Positions 35,320-46,600 are shown, numbered from the stretch's first letter. The stretch: 64,000 nucleotides of DNA from Toxonevra muliebris (GCA_963691655.1 CAVNUY010000015.1:143501-207500); one strand, 5' to 3'. Translations and numbers: made by a program. The notes: generated by a model from the sequence alone, not told the origin.

Positions 35320-35448
35320 GTAATAGGACTTACAGAAATACTATAATTCTTTAAGAATTATAGGGACTGTAAGAATACTATAATATTTGAAGGGGGCACA
35401 ATAGTTCTTTAGGACGCAGTGCACATCCCCAAACATAATAATAATAAT
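35320..35448 (+). mobile_element. Short 5'-truncated retroposon, 129 bp
   Basis: Flanked by an 11-bp duplication AAAAACAGCTT (35309-35319 and 35449-35459). Ends in an (ATA)n tail. From 35398 its 3' part (ACAATAG, then GACGCAGTGC) matches the 3' end of the SINE at 26898-27299 and resembles the LINE at 3493-4795. Confidence 0.7.
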
Positions 35449-35459
35449 AAAAACAGCTT

Positions 35460-35770
35460 CCGCTGTGAATATTTAAAATATTTAATTTTGACACTACATT
35501 TTTGTTTATTTACATTTTGCACTATTTCGACACTTCAAATAAAATGAGGGAGTTCTCAGAGATGACTTCACCCTATTAAATACGCCTTGAGTCTTAATAT
35601 ATTCTTTCTAAATGTTGAGGTGTTATTGCGAAAATGTGCGATAACATTTATATAGATTTTTTTTTAGATGAAAGTTCATAAGCATAATTAGAAAAGATCT
35701 TTTTGAGAAATGACGAACAACTAAAAAAAAAACGATCGTTTCAATAGCTAAATGAGCTTTTTATGGAATA
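35460..35770. other. Intergenic, nothing recognised
   Basis: AT-rich. Confidence 0.3.
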
Positions 35771-36151
35771 AGTTTAGTATAACTAATCTCAATGAAACAT
35801 CGAGTAAACACTTGAAGGCTTTTGTCAAAAACATCAGTGAACAATTTCGTAGAAAATATATAGCTACTCAATGACTCTAAGCTACTAAATTCATTCAAGA
35901 AGTAGCAACAGCTCCTCCAATTACAAAAAAGCAGAAGCTCCGAAAATTCAGCAACCGTACTTTTCTAACGAAGCATTGGCACTTTTCATATTTAGTAAAT
36001 TATCTGTGAATCAATATAAAACGATGCAGACCAAAGCTGTTAAAAGAGGATATGACATATATCCATCCTACTATTATTTACTAAAAACTAAAAGTATTAT
36101 GTCCCAAGAAAAGATAACAGTATCTGATACAAACCATTTTTAAGACTTCAA
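35771..36151 (+). pseudogene. Unidentified decayed coding relic
   Basis: A first piece reads SSKHLKAFVKNISEQFRRKY up to a stop. After a frame change a second piece (about 35930-36148) reads SNEALALFIFSKLSVNQYKT, then KRGYDIYPSYYYLLKTKS, and stops at 36149-36151. Composition and codon pattern look protein-like. The IYPSYxxxLKxK block recalls proteins encoded by insect DNA transposons or domesticated genes, but I cannot name the family. It sits just before repeat Z copy 3. Confidence 0.4.
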
Positions 36152-36159
36152 GTCCATGT

Positions 36160-36262
36160 TGTAGGAGAACTAGAGGTGATGGAGATAAACTGAGGATCGT
36201 GGTCAGCGATTCTAAATTACTATAAAACCGTTGGAAAATCTTGCACATAAGACAAAAATTTA
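36160..36262 (+). repeat. Dispersed repeat Z, copy 3 (partial)
   Basis: Shares the GTAGGAGAACTAGAGGTGAT start and the ACCGTTGGAAAATC block with the copy at 16925-17000. Confidence 0.45.
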
Positions 36263-38657
36263 AGTTTGTTGCACTGTGTTATCAAGGGACTCAAGTTGAT
36301 TTTTTTGCATACACTCTTCGGCTAAAATGATCAGCATCAAATAAGCTATTTTCTGAGGGGTAGCCGATGTCTCGAAAAAATTCGGATACCCCTAGTATTT
36401 ATATATATCAAAATTTTTTATATACCTTTTAAAAAGCTGAAACGCTAAAAGCTACCTAATTTTGTTACAATTTTTTATTGTTACGTTTTTTCATTTTTTT
36501 AAGTAAAATAATATATATAATTTTCTTTAATCTGTTCTATTTTTTACAAGAAAAGGCTTAGGAATCACTAAAATCTTCTTTCATTAAATTTCGAACGGAA
36601 TTATATTTGCATTAGCACGGAATTAGTTTTACTAACAAAATTTTAGCACGGAATTACCTTCAATTAAAGGTTTTAGACAATTGAAAATAAATGATTCAAA
36701 TTGTAAAAATACTTAAGTATTTAAACTTATAACTAAAAAAAAAGTCAAGTAATATATGGAACCCAACATTTTTATCTTGGTACCGTTGGCATGATAACAA
36801 TTTCTTTTCAAGATCAAAATGTCTTAGTGGTACGGAATTAGCTGCATTTACCTTATATGCTCAAAAATTCATTATATTTTTATAGTGGGTGTTCACACGG
36901 GCGTAAGCATGAACGTCTGTCTGAAGGAGAGGGTTAGAAAAAATAGCTAGTTAGAAAAAGACAGGCTAGTTTCTATTTCTTTCTTACTACTTGATTCTTC
37001 TATCTCTCCTTTTCAGACAGGCGCAGTTCATAAGGGCGCAGGCTCATGCAGGCATGAACGTATGAATAGTCCCATAAACTGTTAAAAAAAAATTCAAAAA
37101 CATTTTGCGGTAAAAAATTGCATTAAAAAATGTCATCAAATGGAAAAATACATTTTTGGTCCACCCAAAATTTTGGGGTGAATAAACAAATTTGTTGTAC
37201 TTCATAGGAATGGTTTATAGATTTAACTAAACGATTTGCTAAGCTAAAAGTTGTCTGACCGAAAAATAACAGCAGATTTGGATTTCACATGCCGACATCC
37301 ACACCAACAAAATTAAGACCCCGAATTGAAGAAATTCATAAAGATTGAATTTTGTTACCTCAATCAACACGCCCTAGTGAGGCATTCGCCTAAAACTTCA
37401 AACCTAACTTTGATTCAAAAATAGAGTTTATTTAGGTGAGAGAAAATGAGAAAAACATTGGACAGTGGCAGTTTCGACATTCAAATTTTTTTTATTGGCT
37501 AAGTTGTATAACTTAAGTTTATAAAAGAAAAAAAAAATTGTATTCGGTTACGTTGTCATATCTTTGAAAATAAAATGGTACTGAATAAATTTTGTTACTT
37601 TGTTGCTTCTTAAATATTTCCCTAATTTTCTCTTTCTCAGTTTAACAATTTACTTTTCTTGCAATCTTTCTCTCCTCTTCTGTTTCAGTCCTTCTTCTTT
37701 TGTTTTTTTTTTAAATTTTTTTTTTTTTTATATTTTTTTCATGTACCTACATACAGATTGAATGTATGTATGTATGTATGCATGTATGAATGGGTGTATA
37801 TACACATACGAATGTAAATGTTTAGGAATGTATATTTCTATGTTATTTACCTGTCTGCTAATCATTCCGGTTTTCGTTCTGTAGTCGTTATTGATATGTT
37901 GGCTGTGGCTATCGCTTTATTATGCGAAGAACGTCTTTATTAAGACACCGACAGCGCAGTAAAATATGTGTACAACGGCTGGGCTGGCTTTCACGCAGAC
38001 TCAAGCATTAACGCTTGCTTGCCTCTTTTTGATGATGTCTTCTAAGGTACAAATGATGTTTGAAACGAAATGAATTGAACTGTAGTGAAGCGAAGTGAAT
38101 TGGATGGATACAACACGTTTTATTTTACCTGCTTCTGCCAATGTTTGTTTCCGATTAAATTTAATTGCTTAATTTTATACGGATTTTTTGTATGTATGTA
38201 CCGACATATCCAATACGTATGTGTGTATGTATTCGAATTTAAAGGAAAAAAGCCACCAGCAGGAAAATTTTATATACTTATAAATTACTATCAAATCCCC
38301 CGCAGCTTTGTTCGCTTTGATTTCGGCACTTTCATTGTATATGTATGTATGTAAGTGTACATCATGAAAAGTATTGAAAAATCTTCGAAATTGGTTAAAT
38401 ATACGTAAAAGAAGCTATGCATTTTTTGTTGTTTTTCTCCTTCCATTTTTTTTTGTATCTGGTAATTAGCTTCACTTCTCTGTAGACATGTAAGGGAATC
38501 TTGAAAGTCAATTTTCTCAAACTTCTACATGCTATTAGGTTTTTTAAATTCGGCATACTTATTTGTTACAAATATTTAAACAACTGAATTTTCACTTTTT
38601 CAAACACGGTGTAATGGAACCAAATTTAACTCAATGATTCTTGGATATAGAATTTTT
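36263..38657. other. 2.4 kb without a gene; simple sequence
   Basis: Mostly AT-rich. 36890-37075 has weak terminal inverted similarity (TGGGTGTTCA against the complement of TGAATAGTCCCA, plus internal TCTGTCTGAAGGAGAG) and could be a small MITE. 37764-37790 is a (TATG)n-like microsatellite. The 89-residue frame at 38085-38354 has no motif. Confidence 0.35.
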
Positions 38658-38682
38658 GATGTGTAAAGATTTTAGCTCACGG
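38658..38682 (+). repeat. Dispersed repeat H, copy C, left part
   Basis: GATGTGTAAAGATTTTAGCT and then CACGG: the first 25 bp of repeat H, cut by E2. The remainder resumes at 59028 beginning with the duplicated CACGG. Confidence 0.85.
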
Positions 38683-39158
38683 TGTTGAGGACCCTGTGGA
38701 GGAGCCCCTAATTGAGTTCGATTAGTGCTCCCTGCACTAATCGTCCCACCACCATCCATGCCGTCGCCTCACGACCACCCTAAGTATTATTAAAAAATGA
38801 ATTGTTGAATGTTCCTAAAATACCACTCTGGTATTAATTTGAATTGTTAAACTCCTTTGAAATACCCCTCTGGTATTTATCTATTATAATGTAGTATCTA
38901 TGTATATATTCTCTTTATATACAAAAATATTGTAATAGATTCTCTCAATCCATGGGATTATACCAGTTGCCAGACGGTATAAAATCCCATTGCTTGAGAA
39001 AATCTAGATTAGTCTTTGAGTAACCCTTGCTCATAAAAAAATCACTGACAATCTCAATAAAATTCACACTTTGTGAAATATTATAAATTTTTAACCGAAA
39101 CTCCTCGTGCGTTGTTATTTAAATATCTATTTTTCAGCCCTCTCTCTCTCTCAAATCA
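38683..39158 (+). repeat. E2 5' LTR
   Basis: 476 bp, TGTTGAGGACC to CTCAAATCA. Compared with the 3' LTR it lacks an approximately 8-10 bp local duplication near 38810-38820 and has a shorter CT run before the end. The primer site follows after 14 bp. Confidence 0.9.
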
Positions 39159-39172
39159 CTATGATTTGTTCA

Positions 39173-39190
39173 TGGTCCTTCGATCCAACA
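39173..39190 (+). other. E2 primer-binding site
   Basis: TGGTCCTTCGATCC opens the internal region, closely matching the site right after the 5' LTR of E1 (TGGTCCTTCGAGCC). It should pair with the 3' end of a host tRNA (CCA end). I do not name the tRNA. Confidence 0.7.
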
Positions 39191-39305
39191 AAATTCTGAT
39201 CCGGCACCTCTGGTCTTAACTAGACGATCAGTCCTTAGTAAACTTTTGGCAGTACGGTCGCAAAATCGGTGTGAAGTGCTTAAAGTTAAAAGTGAAAAGT
39301 ATATA

Positions 39306-39746
39306 TAAAAATAATAATTTAAATAAAAAATATTTTTAATATACCACGTTTTCAAAATGGACTAAAAAGTATAAAATAATTTCTCCTAACCCCATACAGA
39401 TTCACAACCACATATAGATTCCTTATCCCATACAGATTGTCTTGAAAATTTGTAACTGTAAATTTTAGTAGGACGAAAATACTTGTATGATTTAAAACAA
39501 CAAACGTGGTTCGCATGCAATAAGAAATTGATGGATGAATAGTTCACCTAAATGGCTAGCAATTTTATCTCTATCCATATGCGTCCCACGTTTTTCGTTT
39601 TAAATCATACAAGTATTTTCGTCCTACTAAAATTCACAGTTACAAATTTCCAAGACAATGTGGTTGTGAATCTGTATGGGGTTAGGGGAAATTAGTTTAT
39701 ACTTTTTAGTCCATTTTATATCTTTTATTTAAATTATTATTTTTTA
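39306..39746. repeat. Long hairpin in E2 leader, arms about 170-200 bp
   Basis: 39306-39509 and 39586-39746 are inverted repeats with a 76-bp loop. Shared blocks are TAACCCCATACAGATTCACA, AGTAGGACGAAAATACTTGT and GACTAAAAAGTATAAA. The left arm has two small insertions relative to the right; one is a local duplication of CCATACAGATT. The arms are highly similar, so the inversion is fairly young. Confidence 0.8.
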
Positions 39747-41614
39747 CTTTTTAGTCTTGTGTGTGTGAAATTTTGCAATCGATTTTAAGTAAAGACCAGA
39801 GCTGTAAAAGAATGCATTCAATTTAATTGCAATACCTTGAAGTCATGGTTAATAACCGACAATTTGCACTAAATTGGAGTGACTTGAAGTCAATTGAGGT
39901 TTTGAAGTCACTTGAACTCAATTGGAATTTGAAATTGTTGACACATTGAATCAAAACCAATTGTCTAAGCAATTTCACAATTAATTATTGGACTCGTACA
40001 AGATAATTTTCTCCTGATTGCGAATAGCCCTATTCATTAAATATAACAGAATTCAAATTATATCTTCTCACATAAATGGGTACTCAATAAATACTGTTTT
40101 TACATTGCACCTCGTTGTGATTCTACATTTTGAAACAGAAATGAAATAAAGGCATTTGCCAAATACATAGTAAGAAGAAGATTTGTTGTTATGGATGTAA
40201 AAATGTAAAAGAAGAATAATTTATTTATATATTAAAATATAAAATATGAAAAGTTCTAACATTTTAGCTAAATATACTGATTTACATACATATATTTAGG
40301 TACAATGTTGAAAATAGTGATAATATTTCTTCGCATTTTGATTTCATGAAATCAGTAGAAAAAGATTTAAAAGTTCTTATATAAAATTCATAAAATCAAA
40401 ACAAAGAATATAAAGAATATATAAATACTGTAAATGTTGAAAGTTATTTGCTAAAAGAAATGTTAAATATTTATTTCATCAAACACGTCAAACTCATCTA
40501 TTCATACATTTTTGTCTGCTGGATGTGTTGACAACCGTCGCTGTCACACCATCGGTATTGCACCTCGCTGCTGTTTCTACGATTTTTTGTTTCGATTCCA
40601 GCAAGAGCAAATTGCGATCTCTTCACAATCTATACTCTTTGAACCGGAACAAAACGAAAAGAAAAGTTCGTTATTGTTTGTTTTTGTTCTCTCTCTCATT
40701 TGTCTTTGAATTCGTGTATGTATACACATATACATATACTCTAATCCCGCTAAAGCAATGATTTTAACAACGATGAATTCAATGCTTTGATCTATGAAAA
40801 AAATGGAAAAACTTCCGACGCTAATATTTTAAATATTATTATATTTATATATATTTTAGATACTTCATCTTGCATTGTCTTCCAGTTCAGAACTATATTT
40901 AAAATTTCAAGTCTCTAGCACATCGGGAAGTTAGTTTAAAATCGATTGCAAAATGTGTACCGAACAGACTGACAGACAGACAGACACCATTAAAAGCGAG
41001 TTAATATAAACGTGGCAAAAAAAAACAAGTACTTCGACAACAAAAATCAAAAAGTGAAAAGAAATAAAACTATACATATGTACAAACACAACATATATAA
41101 AACATGCACACGTACATACAGTGAAAGTAAAACATATAAATAACATTAGATAAAACATATTAAAAAAAAGTACATATATAAATGAAAAATAAAATAGTGA
41201 AAAAGAACTAAATATTTAATATATATGTACATAAAAAAAAAAAATAAAATTATGTACAGAAGTGAACAAAAATTTAACAGTTAAAAAAAAAAAAAAAAAA
41301 AATTATAACCCAGTGGGGAAACATATATCCCAACATAAAGTGAAAACAAAAGTCACAACCCAGTGAGAAAGTGAACAGTGAAAATAAAAAACAATAAAAT
41401 ATACTTAGCAAAACCTGAAAAAAAAAATTTCAAAGAATTATATACAAATTTTGTAATTGTTTACTAGTCAAAAACTATGAAATTAATAATATATTGAAAA
41501 GAAATAAACGAAAGCATTTATCTTTAATACATTAAGAATTAAATTAGTAGCTCTGCATAAGAAACCGAAGAAATTGTGTGAAGTTTCGTCAAAATTTTAA
41601 AGCATTACATTGTT
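39747..41614 (+). other. E2 leader, non-coding, up to the captured gene
   Basis: AT-rich, no gene recognised. Near its end it carries ATAACCCAGTGGG (41305-41317) and ACAACCCAGTGAG (41355-41367). Exactly these 13-mers also occur in E2's leader just before gag (53316-53328) and in E1's leader (46003-46015), in the same orientation. This marks 41.3 kb as retrotransposon leader, although 39.8-40.9 kb has no such marker and could be co-captured DNA. Confidence 0.5.
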
Positions 41615-43694
41615 TTAACTACCCTTTGTCAACCATTCGAGCTTCTGAGCGGCAGTAACAGCAGAACGTAAACTTCGTGCGCTACCTTGTTGATTGAAAG
41701 ATGAAGCAGGCGAGCTTGATGGCGTAGCAGTTATAGTATCAACATCAGCGGCAAAAGTGATAGCAGCAACACCTTCGGCAGCAGCAACAGCTTCTGTAGC
41801 AGCAACATCTTCGGCAGCAACACCTTCAGCAGCAGTAACAATTTCTGTGGCACCAGCACCTTCAGCAGCAGCAACAGTTTCTGCAGAAGCAACCACTTCT
41901 GCAACGGCAACACCTTCAGCAGCAGCAACAGCTTCGGCAACAGCAACAGTTTCTGCAGCAGCAACACCTTTTGCAGCAGCAGCTGCTTCATATGTTGCAG
42001 CATCTCTAACAGCAGTTGCATATGCAGCAGCAGCTGCAGAAGTCGACGCAGTCACATCAATCTTACTATCACTTTTACATATTTCATCACTGAACCTTAT
42101 TATTCTTTTAAAAGATACTGATCTTTGTTTTTTTTCTTGTTCCTCCAATTGTGTCTTACTTAGATTTTTAAATTTTTCCAATTTTCGTTTTTCCTCAAGA
42201 TTTTTCTGCAACTGTTTTTCTTCACGCATATAAACTAAATGATCGTACATAGCAAAAGGTTCGTAAATACTATAATCAAGAAGCTTTGCTCTCATTATTT
42301 CTGCGGGCATAGTATTATGTCCGTAGATTGGAGCTTTTGTGCTCAAATCATAATAACCAAGACATGTCTACTTATCGTCTACAGAATTGGGTATGGTATA
42401 TACCCAAAGCCCTAGATCACTTGTGACAATCACTACTCTTAACTGATCATTAATGGTAGTAATAGCACAAGTTTTCCAGAGGTTTTTTTTGCCTTTTTCA
42501 TCATCTTTGTCTTTCTTATTGTCTTTGTCTTTTGCCGATTTTTTGTTGCCTTTTATTTTTTTGGAGCTTTTCTCAATTGGGCAAAAATTCCCCCAACAAC
42601 CTACGACCTCCTTTTTTTCTTCTTCTTTTTCTTCTTTTTGCTCAAATGACGGAATTTTAACCACAATCTTGCTCATCTTCCTACAGGTTACATCATTATC
42701 CAAGCTAAACACAGATACCGATTGATCTCTCATGTTTGAAATTATGAAATTTGAGCAATTGCTAAACGATAGCGAAATGATGCTTCCACTTCCATGGTAA
42801 TCCCGCCGGAATTCAAACTTCTCGTCTGGCTCGAAACTCCACTTTGGAAGACCCCTTATTATTGTCATCTCAGTCTTAAGAGCGTAGACCCGTATCACAC
42901 TATAAATGGTACCATGGGTGCCACTTTTGCTTGCACTAGCTAAAAGAGTTCCCGAGGCATTGAAAGCAAGAGCCTCTACAGGTGTGGAATGTAGTGCGTA
43001 AGTACCATAGCTTCGCCAGTTTTGCAAATCAAAAATCTCAATTTGACCATCTTGAAGACCGATTTTATAAGGAACAGCTACTAAACAAATTATTTTTTCT
43101 TCTTCCTCAACTTTATCATCATTATCTTGTTCATTAGTTTTCACTTTCTTAATAATTCTACTGGTTTTATCGACCACCGCACATATACCTTTCGGATTGA
43201 ATGAAATTTTAAATTCTTTATGCTCATCCACATACGTTATCCTAGCTATGTCATGCATCAATATTTCACGTTCAGTGAAAATAATTACATTTCTCTTATA
43301 GAATTTTACTGCTGTAATGAAATTTTTTTTTATTTTTCTCTGGAAAACTTTTGCCTCTTCCATAATCCCACAAAACTAATCTTCGCCGCTTAGATACCGG
43401 TACAATAGCCACAATTGGTTCCTCATAGTGACGTTCAATCAGAAAAATATCCTCCGTTTGAGCAGATTGTTCTATTTTCAGTTTCTCCTTAGTATCTCTG
43501 TGAGTTTCTCTCAATGTTGTATCAATTTCGCTGAGATTGTATAAACTGAATCCCGCTTTTGTTGCCACAGCCAGTTCGGTGTTGTTTTGATTAAAACTCA
43601 TACTTTTCATCATATTGTAGTTAGTTGATGGTATTTTAAATAAAAAAATGAAACAATTTGAAAATTTAACCAAAAAATATTTACGCTCGTACAC
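41615..43694 (-). pseudogene. WIPI/Atg18-family (PROPPIN) gene inside E2 leader
   Basis: Three consecutive minus-strand frames make one WD-repeat protein. 43694-43296 gives blades 1-2 (SMSFNQNNTELAVATKAGFS, then VAIVPVSKRRRLVLWDYG). 43363-42368 gives the other blades: SFNPKGICAV, HSTPVEALAFNASGTLLASAS, the lipid-binding loop FRRD (residues 185-188) and a Lys/Glu-rich insertion (about 230-300), then LGLWVYTIP. 42367-41615 is a C-terminal extension with a coiled, charged part and a long Ala-rich tract. PROPPINs bind PI3P/PI(3,5)P2 in autophagy; the family motif is FRRG, so FRRD is unusual. Two lesions are seen: a +1 shift at a T-run near 43325 and an in-frame TAG at 42368-42370. No intron is apparent. 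It lies antisense to E2. The family call is firm, but function and orthologue are unknown. Confidence 0.8.
41690..42050 (-). repeat. Coding minisatellite, Ala-rich tract
   Basis: GCA/GCT-rich repeats encode AAEGVA and AAETVA units in the WIPI-like C-terminal extension. The 179-residue frame on the opposite strand here is a shadow of this array. Confidence 0.75.
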
Positions 43695-44417
43695 TTGTGG
43701 GCAGCCAAGCTGGTAAAAATAGGTAATAATTTATTTATCTTTACCGCAGCAATGTATACTTACCCAAACCTGAAAAAGAATATTATATCACAAATTACCT
43801 GAAAAAAAAAATAGAATTAATTGGAAAAAAGTGTTGAAACGACAAAAAAAAAAAAAAAATAAGAAGAAAAGTGTGTAAAAATACATAAACCAAGTATAAA
43901 ATATATCACACACAACACACATCTCTTCAACTAACTTACAGCACCCATCATCCCATAAATCCCATAATACATTAAGATGTCGTTGTATCGTTCTCAATTT
44001 TAAATCTACATATATATATTATCTCCAATATATTAAATATTGCAAACGAGATTCCCAATTTTTTTTGCAGTATTTAAAAATAATTTCCAATTATTATATA
44101 CATAATACATATGTATATAATATTATATACATAATACATATGTTTGGAAAAATTTAGCAATTCTTCCTAAACGATATATATATTTTAAAGCTCTACAAAA
44201 CATAAGTACCGGTAAATTCAAATTCCCGAAATTTTCGTTGATCTAGAATATCCACTATCTCTTAGGGATCCCGCTGTTCTAGACTTATATATGTATATAT
44301 TAAGCCGTTCGAGCTATTATATACTTTAAACAAAATTTTCCGTTTTTCCGCTAACTCATAGCGCACTTATATATTCATATGTATATATATAAAATAGCAG
44401 TTAAGGATATAACACAT
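43695..44417 (+). other. E2 leader upstream of the captured gene, to the E1 insertion
   Basis: AT-rich non-coding sequence. About 44093-44147 holds two tandem copies of a 27-bp unit containing TTATATACATAATACATATG. If the WIPI-like gene has its own promoter it should lie here, on the minus strand; none is evident. Confidence 0.4.
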
Positions 44418-44827
44418 TGTTGAAGACATGGATTTAATAGTTTTGTGATGCGTCTAATGTGCGGCGTACTTCATTTTTTCCTTTATAAATTTTTGAATTG
44501 TGGCAACTCCAGAGCCCAAATATGTAAAAATGTATAGTATTACTACTTTCTTTTGAATTTATGTAATTATAGGTACCGATAAGTATATACGAATTTGATA
44601 TTTTATTTTATTCTTTTTGGAATCTTACAAGCGTTAAGTCGCATTCTCTCTCATTTCTTACTTGAATTTTCTTTCATATATAAAATTATTTCTACCATTT
44701 AAAATTTGTTCTTGTACGGAATTTATTCACAATTAATAAATTATAATTAAAAATTGTTCCTGAACAATTACATTCAACTCGCGCAGTTTTCATTTATCTC
44801 ATCGAGCAAGTATCACATACTTGCACA
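44418..44827 (+). repeat. E1 5' LTR
   Basis: 410 bp from TGTTGAAGACATGG to ACTTGCACA. Essentially identical to 52628-53037. Confidence 0.95.
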
Positions 44828-44845
44828 TGGTCCTTCGAGCCGTCC
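44828..44845 (+). other. E1 primer-binding site
   Basis: TGGTCCTTCGAGCCGTCC abuts the LTR end, in the place and form expected for tRNA-primed reverse transcription. Confidence 0.75.
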
Positions 44846-46062
44846 GAAAAAACGAATCGGCACCGATCTCTACTAAGTACATAACCAAGAAAATAATCTT
44901 GTGGTGAAAAAACCATCAAACAGGGAAGTTGCTGTGCGGAAAAATAAAATTTTACATATAATTAAAAATAAAAAAGACATTCAAAAGTAAAATTGTGTGA
45001 AAGCTAACGCACATTGTGAAAAAACAAAAAATCAGTGTGCGCCGGTAAAACCAGAGCGATATACACAGCACTACATCGACGGGAACAGCTACCGCAGAAT
45101 CATCAGCATCAACTTTACCACCACCGTCAATAGCAGCACCGCCAGCATTACCACCATCAAAAGCATCACCACCGTTAACAGGAGCTCCGCCAGCATCTAG
45201 CAGCGTCGTCACCACAACCCTAGCAGCAACCGCAGCAGAATAACCAGTAGCAGCACCAACAACTACGGCAGAAATCATAGTAGCATAGTTCAAAAATAAC
45301 CACAACAGCAAACGGTGACCTACGGGGGAATACATAGTCTAACAACATCCGCATAAAACCCTAAATAATGGCAAGAACAACAGCACGTAAGACAAAACAC
45401 ACCCAGGTGGAAAAGTCTGAGTAAGTTGGAAACAGAAAAAACCATCTCATAGTCTAACAAAAGTTATTATTTAAGTTGGAAATTAAACAAAAAAAAAATA
45501 AAAACCCATCTCATATTATAACATTTATTCTCAATCTCGAATTTTCCAAAAATTGCGGTATACATATACATGAGAACCGCAATTGCGGAACTTATATACA
45601 TTTAATATATATAATTCAGTACATAACATTTTGGCGCATAATTTTTATATATCGTTCTCTTTTCCGCGCATTTTCTATCTCACATATATATTCGCTCTCA
45701 AAATATATATATCTAAAATTCTCTCAGTCAAATAAAAATTCACCTCGATCTTTTTCGCTTCAAACTTATATCGAAACTTCACACGCAAAATATTGCAAAA
45801 TGACTTTCAAACAGTTGATAGTACAAATAATTTGCAGTTTCAATATTCGCTCCAAACATAATTTGAATTCGCGCGAAAATGAAAAATAAAGAAACTTTAT
45901 GATTTCTAAATTCTCTCACATAGAAAATTAAAGAAGAAGCATAATTTTATTTGTGCATATAAGTTTGTGTAACCAAATTTAACTTTCTTTAATTCATATA
46001 ATACAACCCAGTGAGCATTGGAACATGCCATTGGTAGTATATATTGTAAAGTTTTCTCATTA
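44846..46062 (+). other. E1 leader, first part
   Basis: Non-coding. 45060-45300 is a low-complexity (CAN)n-type stretch, which gives spurious frames on both strands. The element-typical 13-mer ACAACCCAGTGAG lies at 46003-46015. The 137-residue frame at 45476-45889 is Ile/Ser-rich and has no motif. Confidence 0.5.
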
Positions 46063-46600
46063 ATTGAATATTTAAGTACACAGCAACCCCTCGCTTGTGT
46101 AATCTGACTTTGGTATCCAATTTAAAAAAAAAAATTTTTTCTCTCTGCTCGCTCAATATTTCTTTTTATTATTAATTGGGTATCTAAGTGCACAACAACC
46201 TCCCGCTTATGTAATCGGTCTTAGGTATCCAATATTGTAAGAAATTTAAGAAATATTGTTAATTTGTTCTCAATCTCTAATAAAAATTTTGGATTTTCTC
46301 TACTCATTGATTGAATATCTAAGTACACAGCATCCCCCCGCTTGTGAAATCAATTTTAGGTATTCAATACTTTAAGGAATATTGTTAATTTTTTCTCAAT
46401 CTCTAACAAAATTATTGGTTTTCTCTAATCATTGATTGAATATCTAAGTTCAAAGCACCCCCTCGCTTGTGAAATCTTTGGTATTCAATAATTTAAGAAA
46501 TAATTTTAATATTTCTCTCATTCGACTTTCTATTGTCGTTTATTGGATATATAAGTGCACAACAACCTCCCGCTTGTGTAATCGGTCTTCAGTATCCAAT
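46063..46600 (+). repeat. Five hairpin-forming repeats just before gag
   Basis: Five copies of a unit of about 55-59 bp at 46063-46121, 46175-46233, 46310-46368, 46435-46489 and 46542-46600, separated by unlike spacers of about 50-75 bp. Each opens with ATTG(A/G)(A/G)TAT and closes with TATYCAAT, so its ends pair, and each has a central CNCCCCGCTTGTG-type block. Their place between primer site and gag suggests an RNA function. Confidence 0.8.

Noticed and set aside
39159..39172. That the 5' LTR of E2 might extend to the primer site at 39173
   Set aside because: The 3' LTR stops at CAAATCA followed by the duplicated CACGG, which fixes the LTR end; the 14 bp before the primer site are internal.
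41694..42233. 179-residue plus-strand frame, Ala/Thr/Ser-rich
   Set aside because: Antisense shadow of the Ala-rich repeats of the WIPI-like gene; GCN repeats stay open on both strands.
44952..45335. 127-residue minus-strand frame rich in Ala, Gly and Val
   Set aside because: Shadow of the (CAN)n low-complexity leader of E1.
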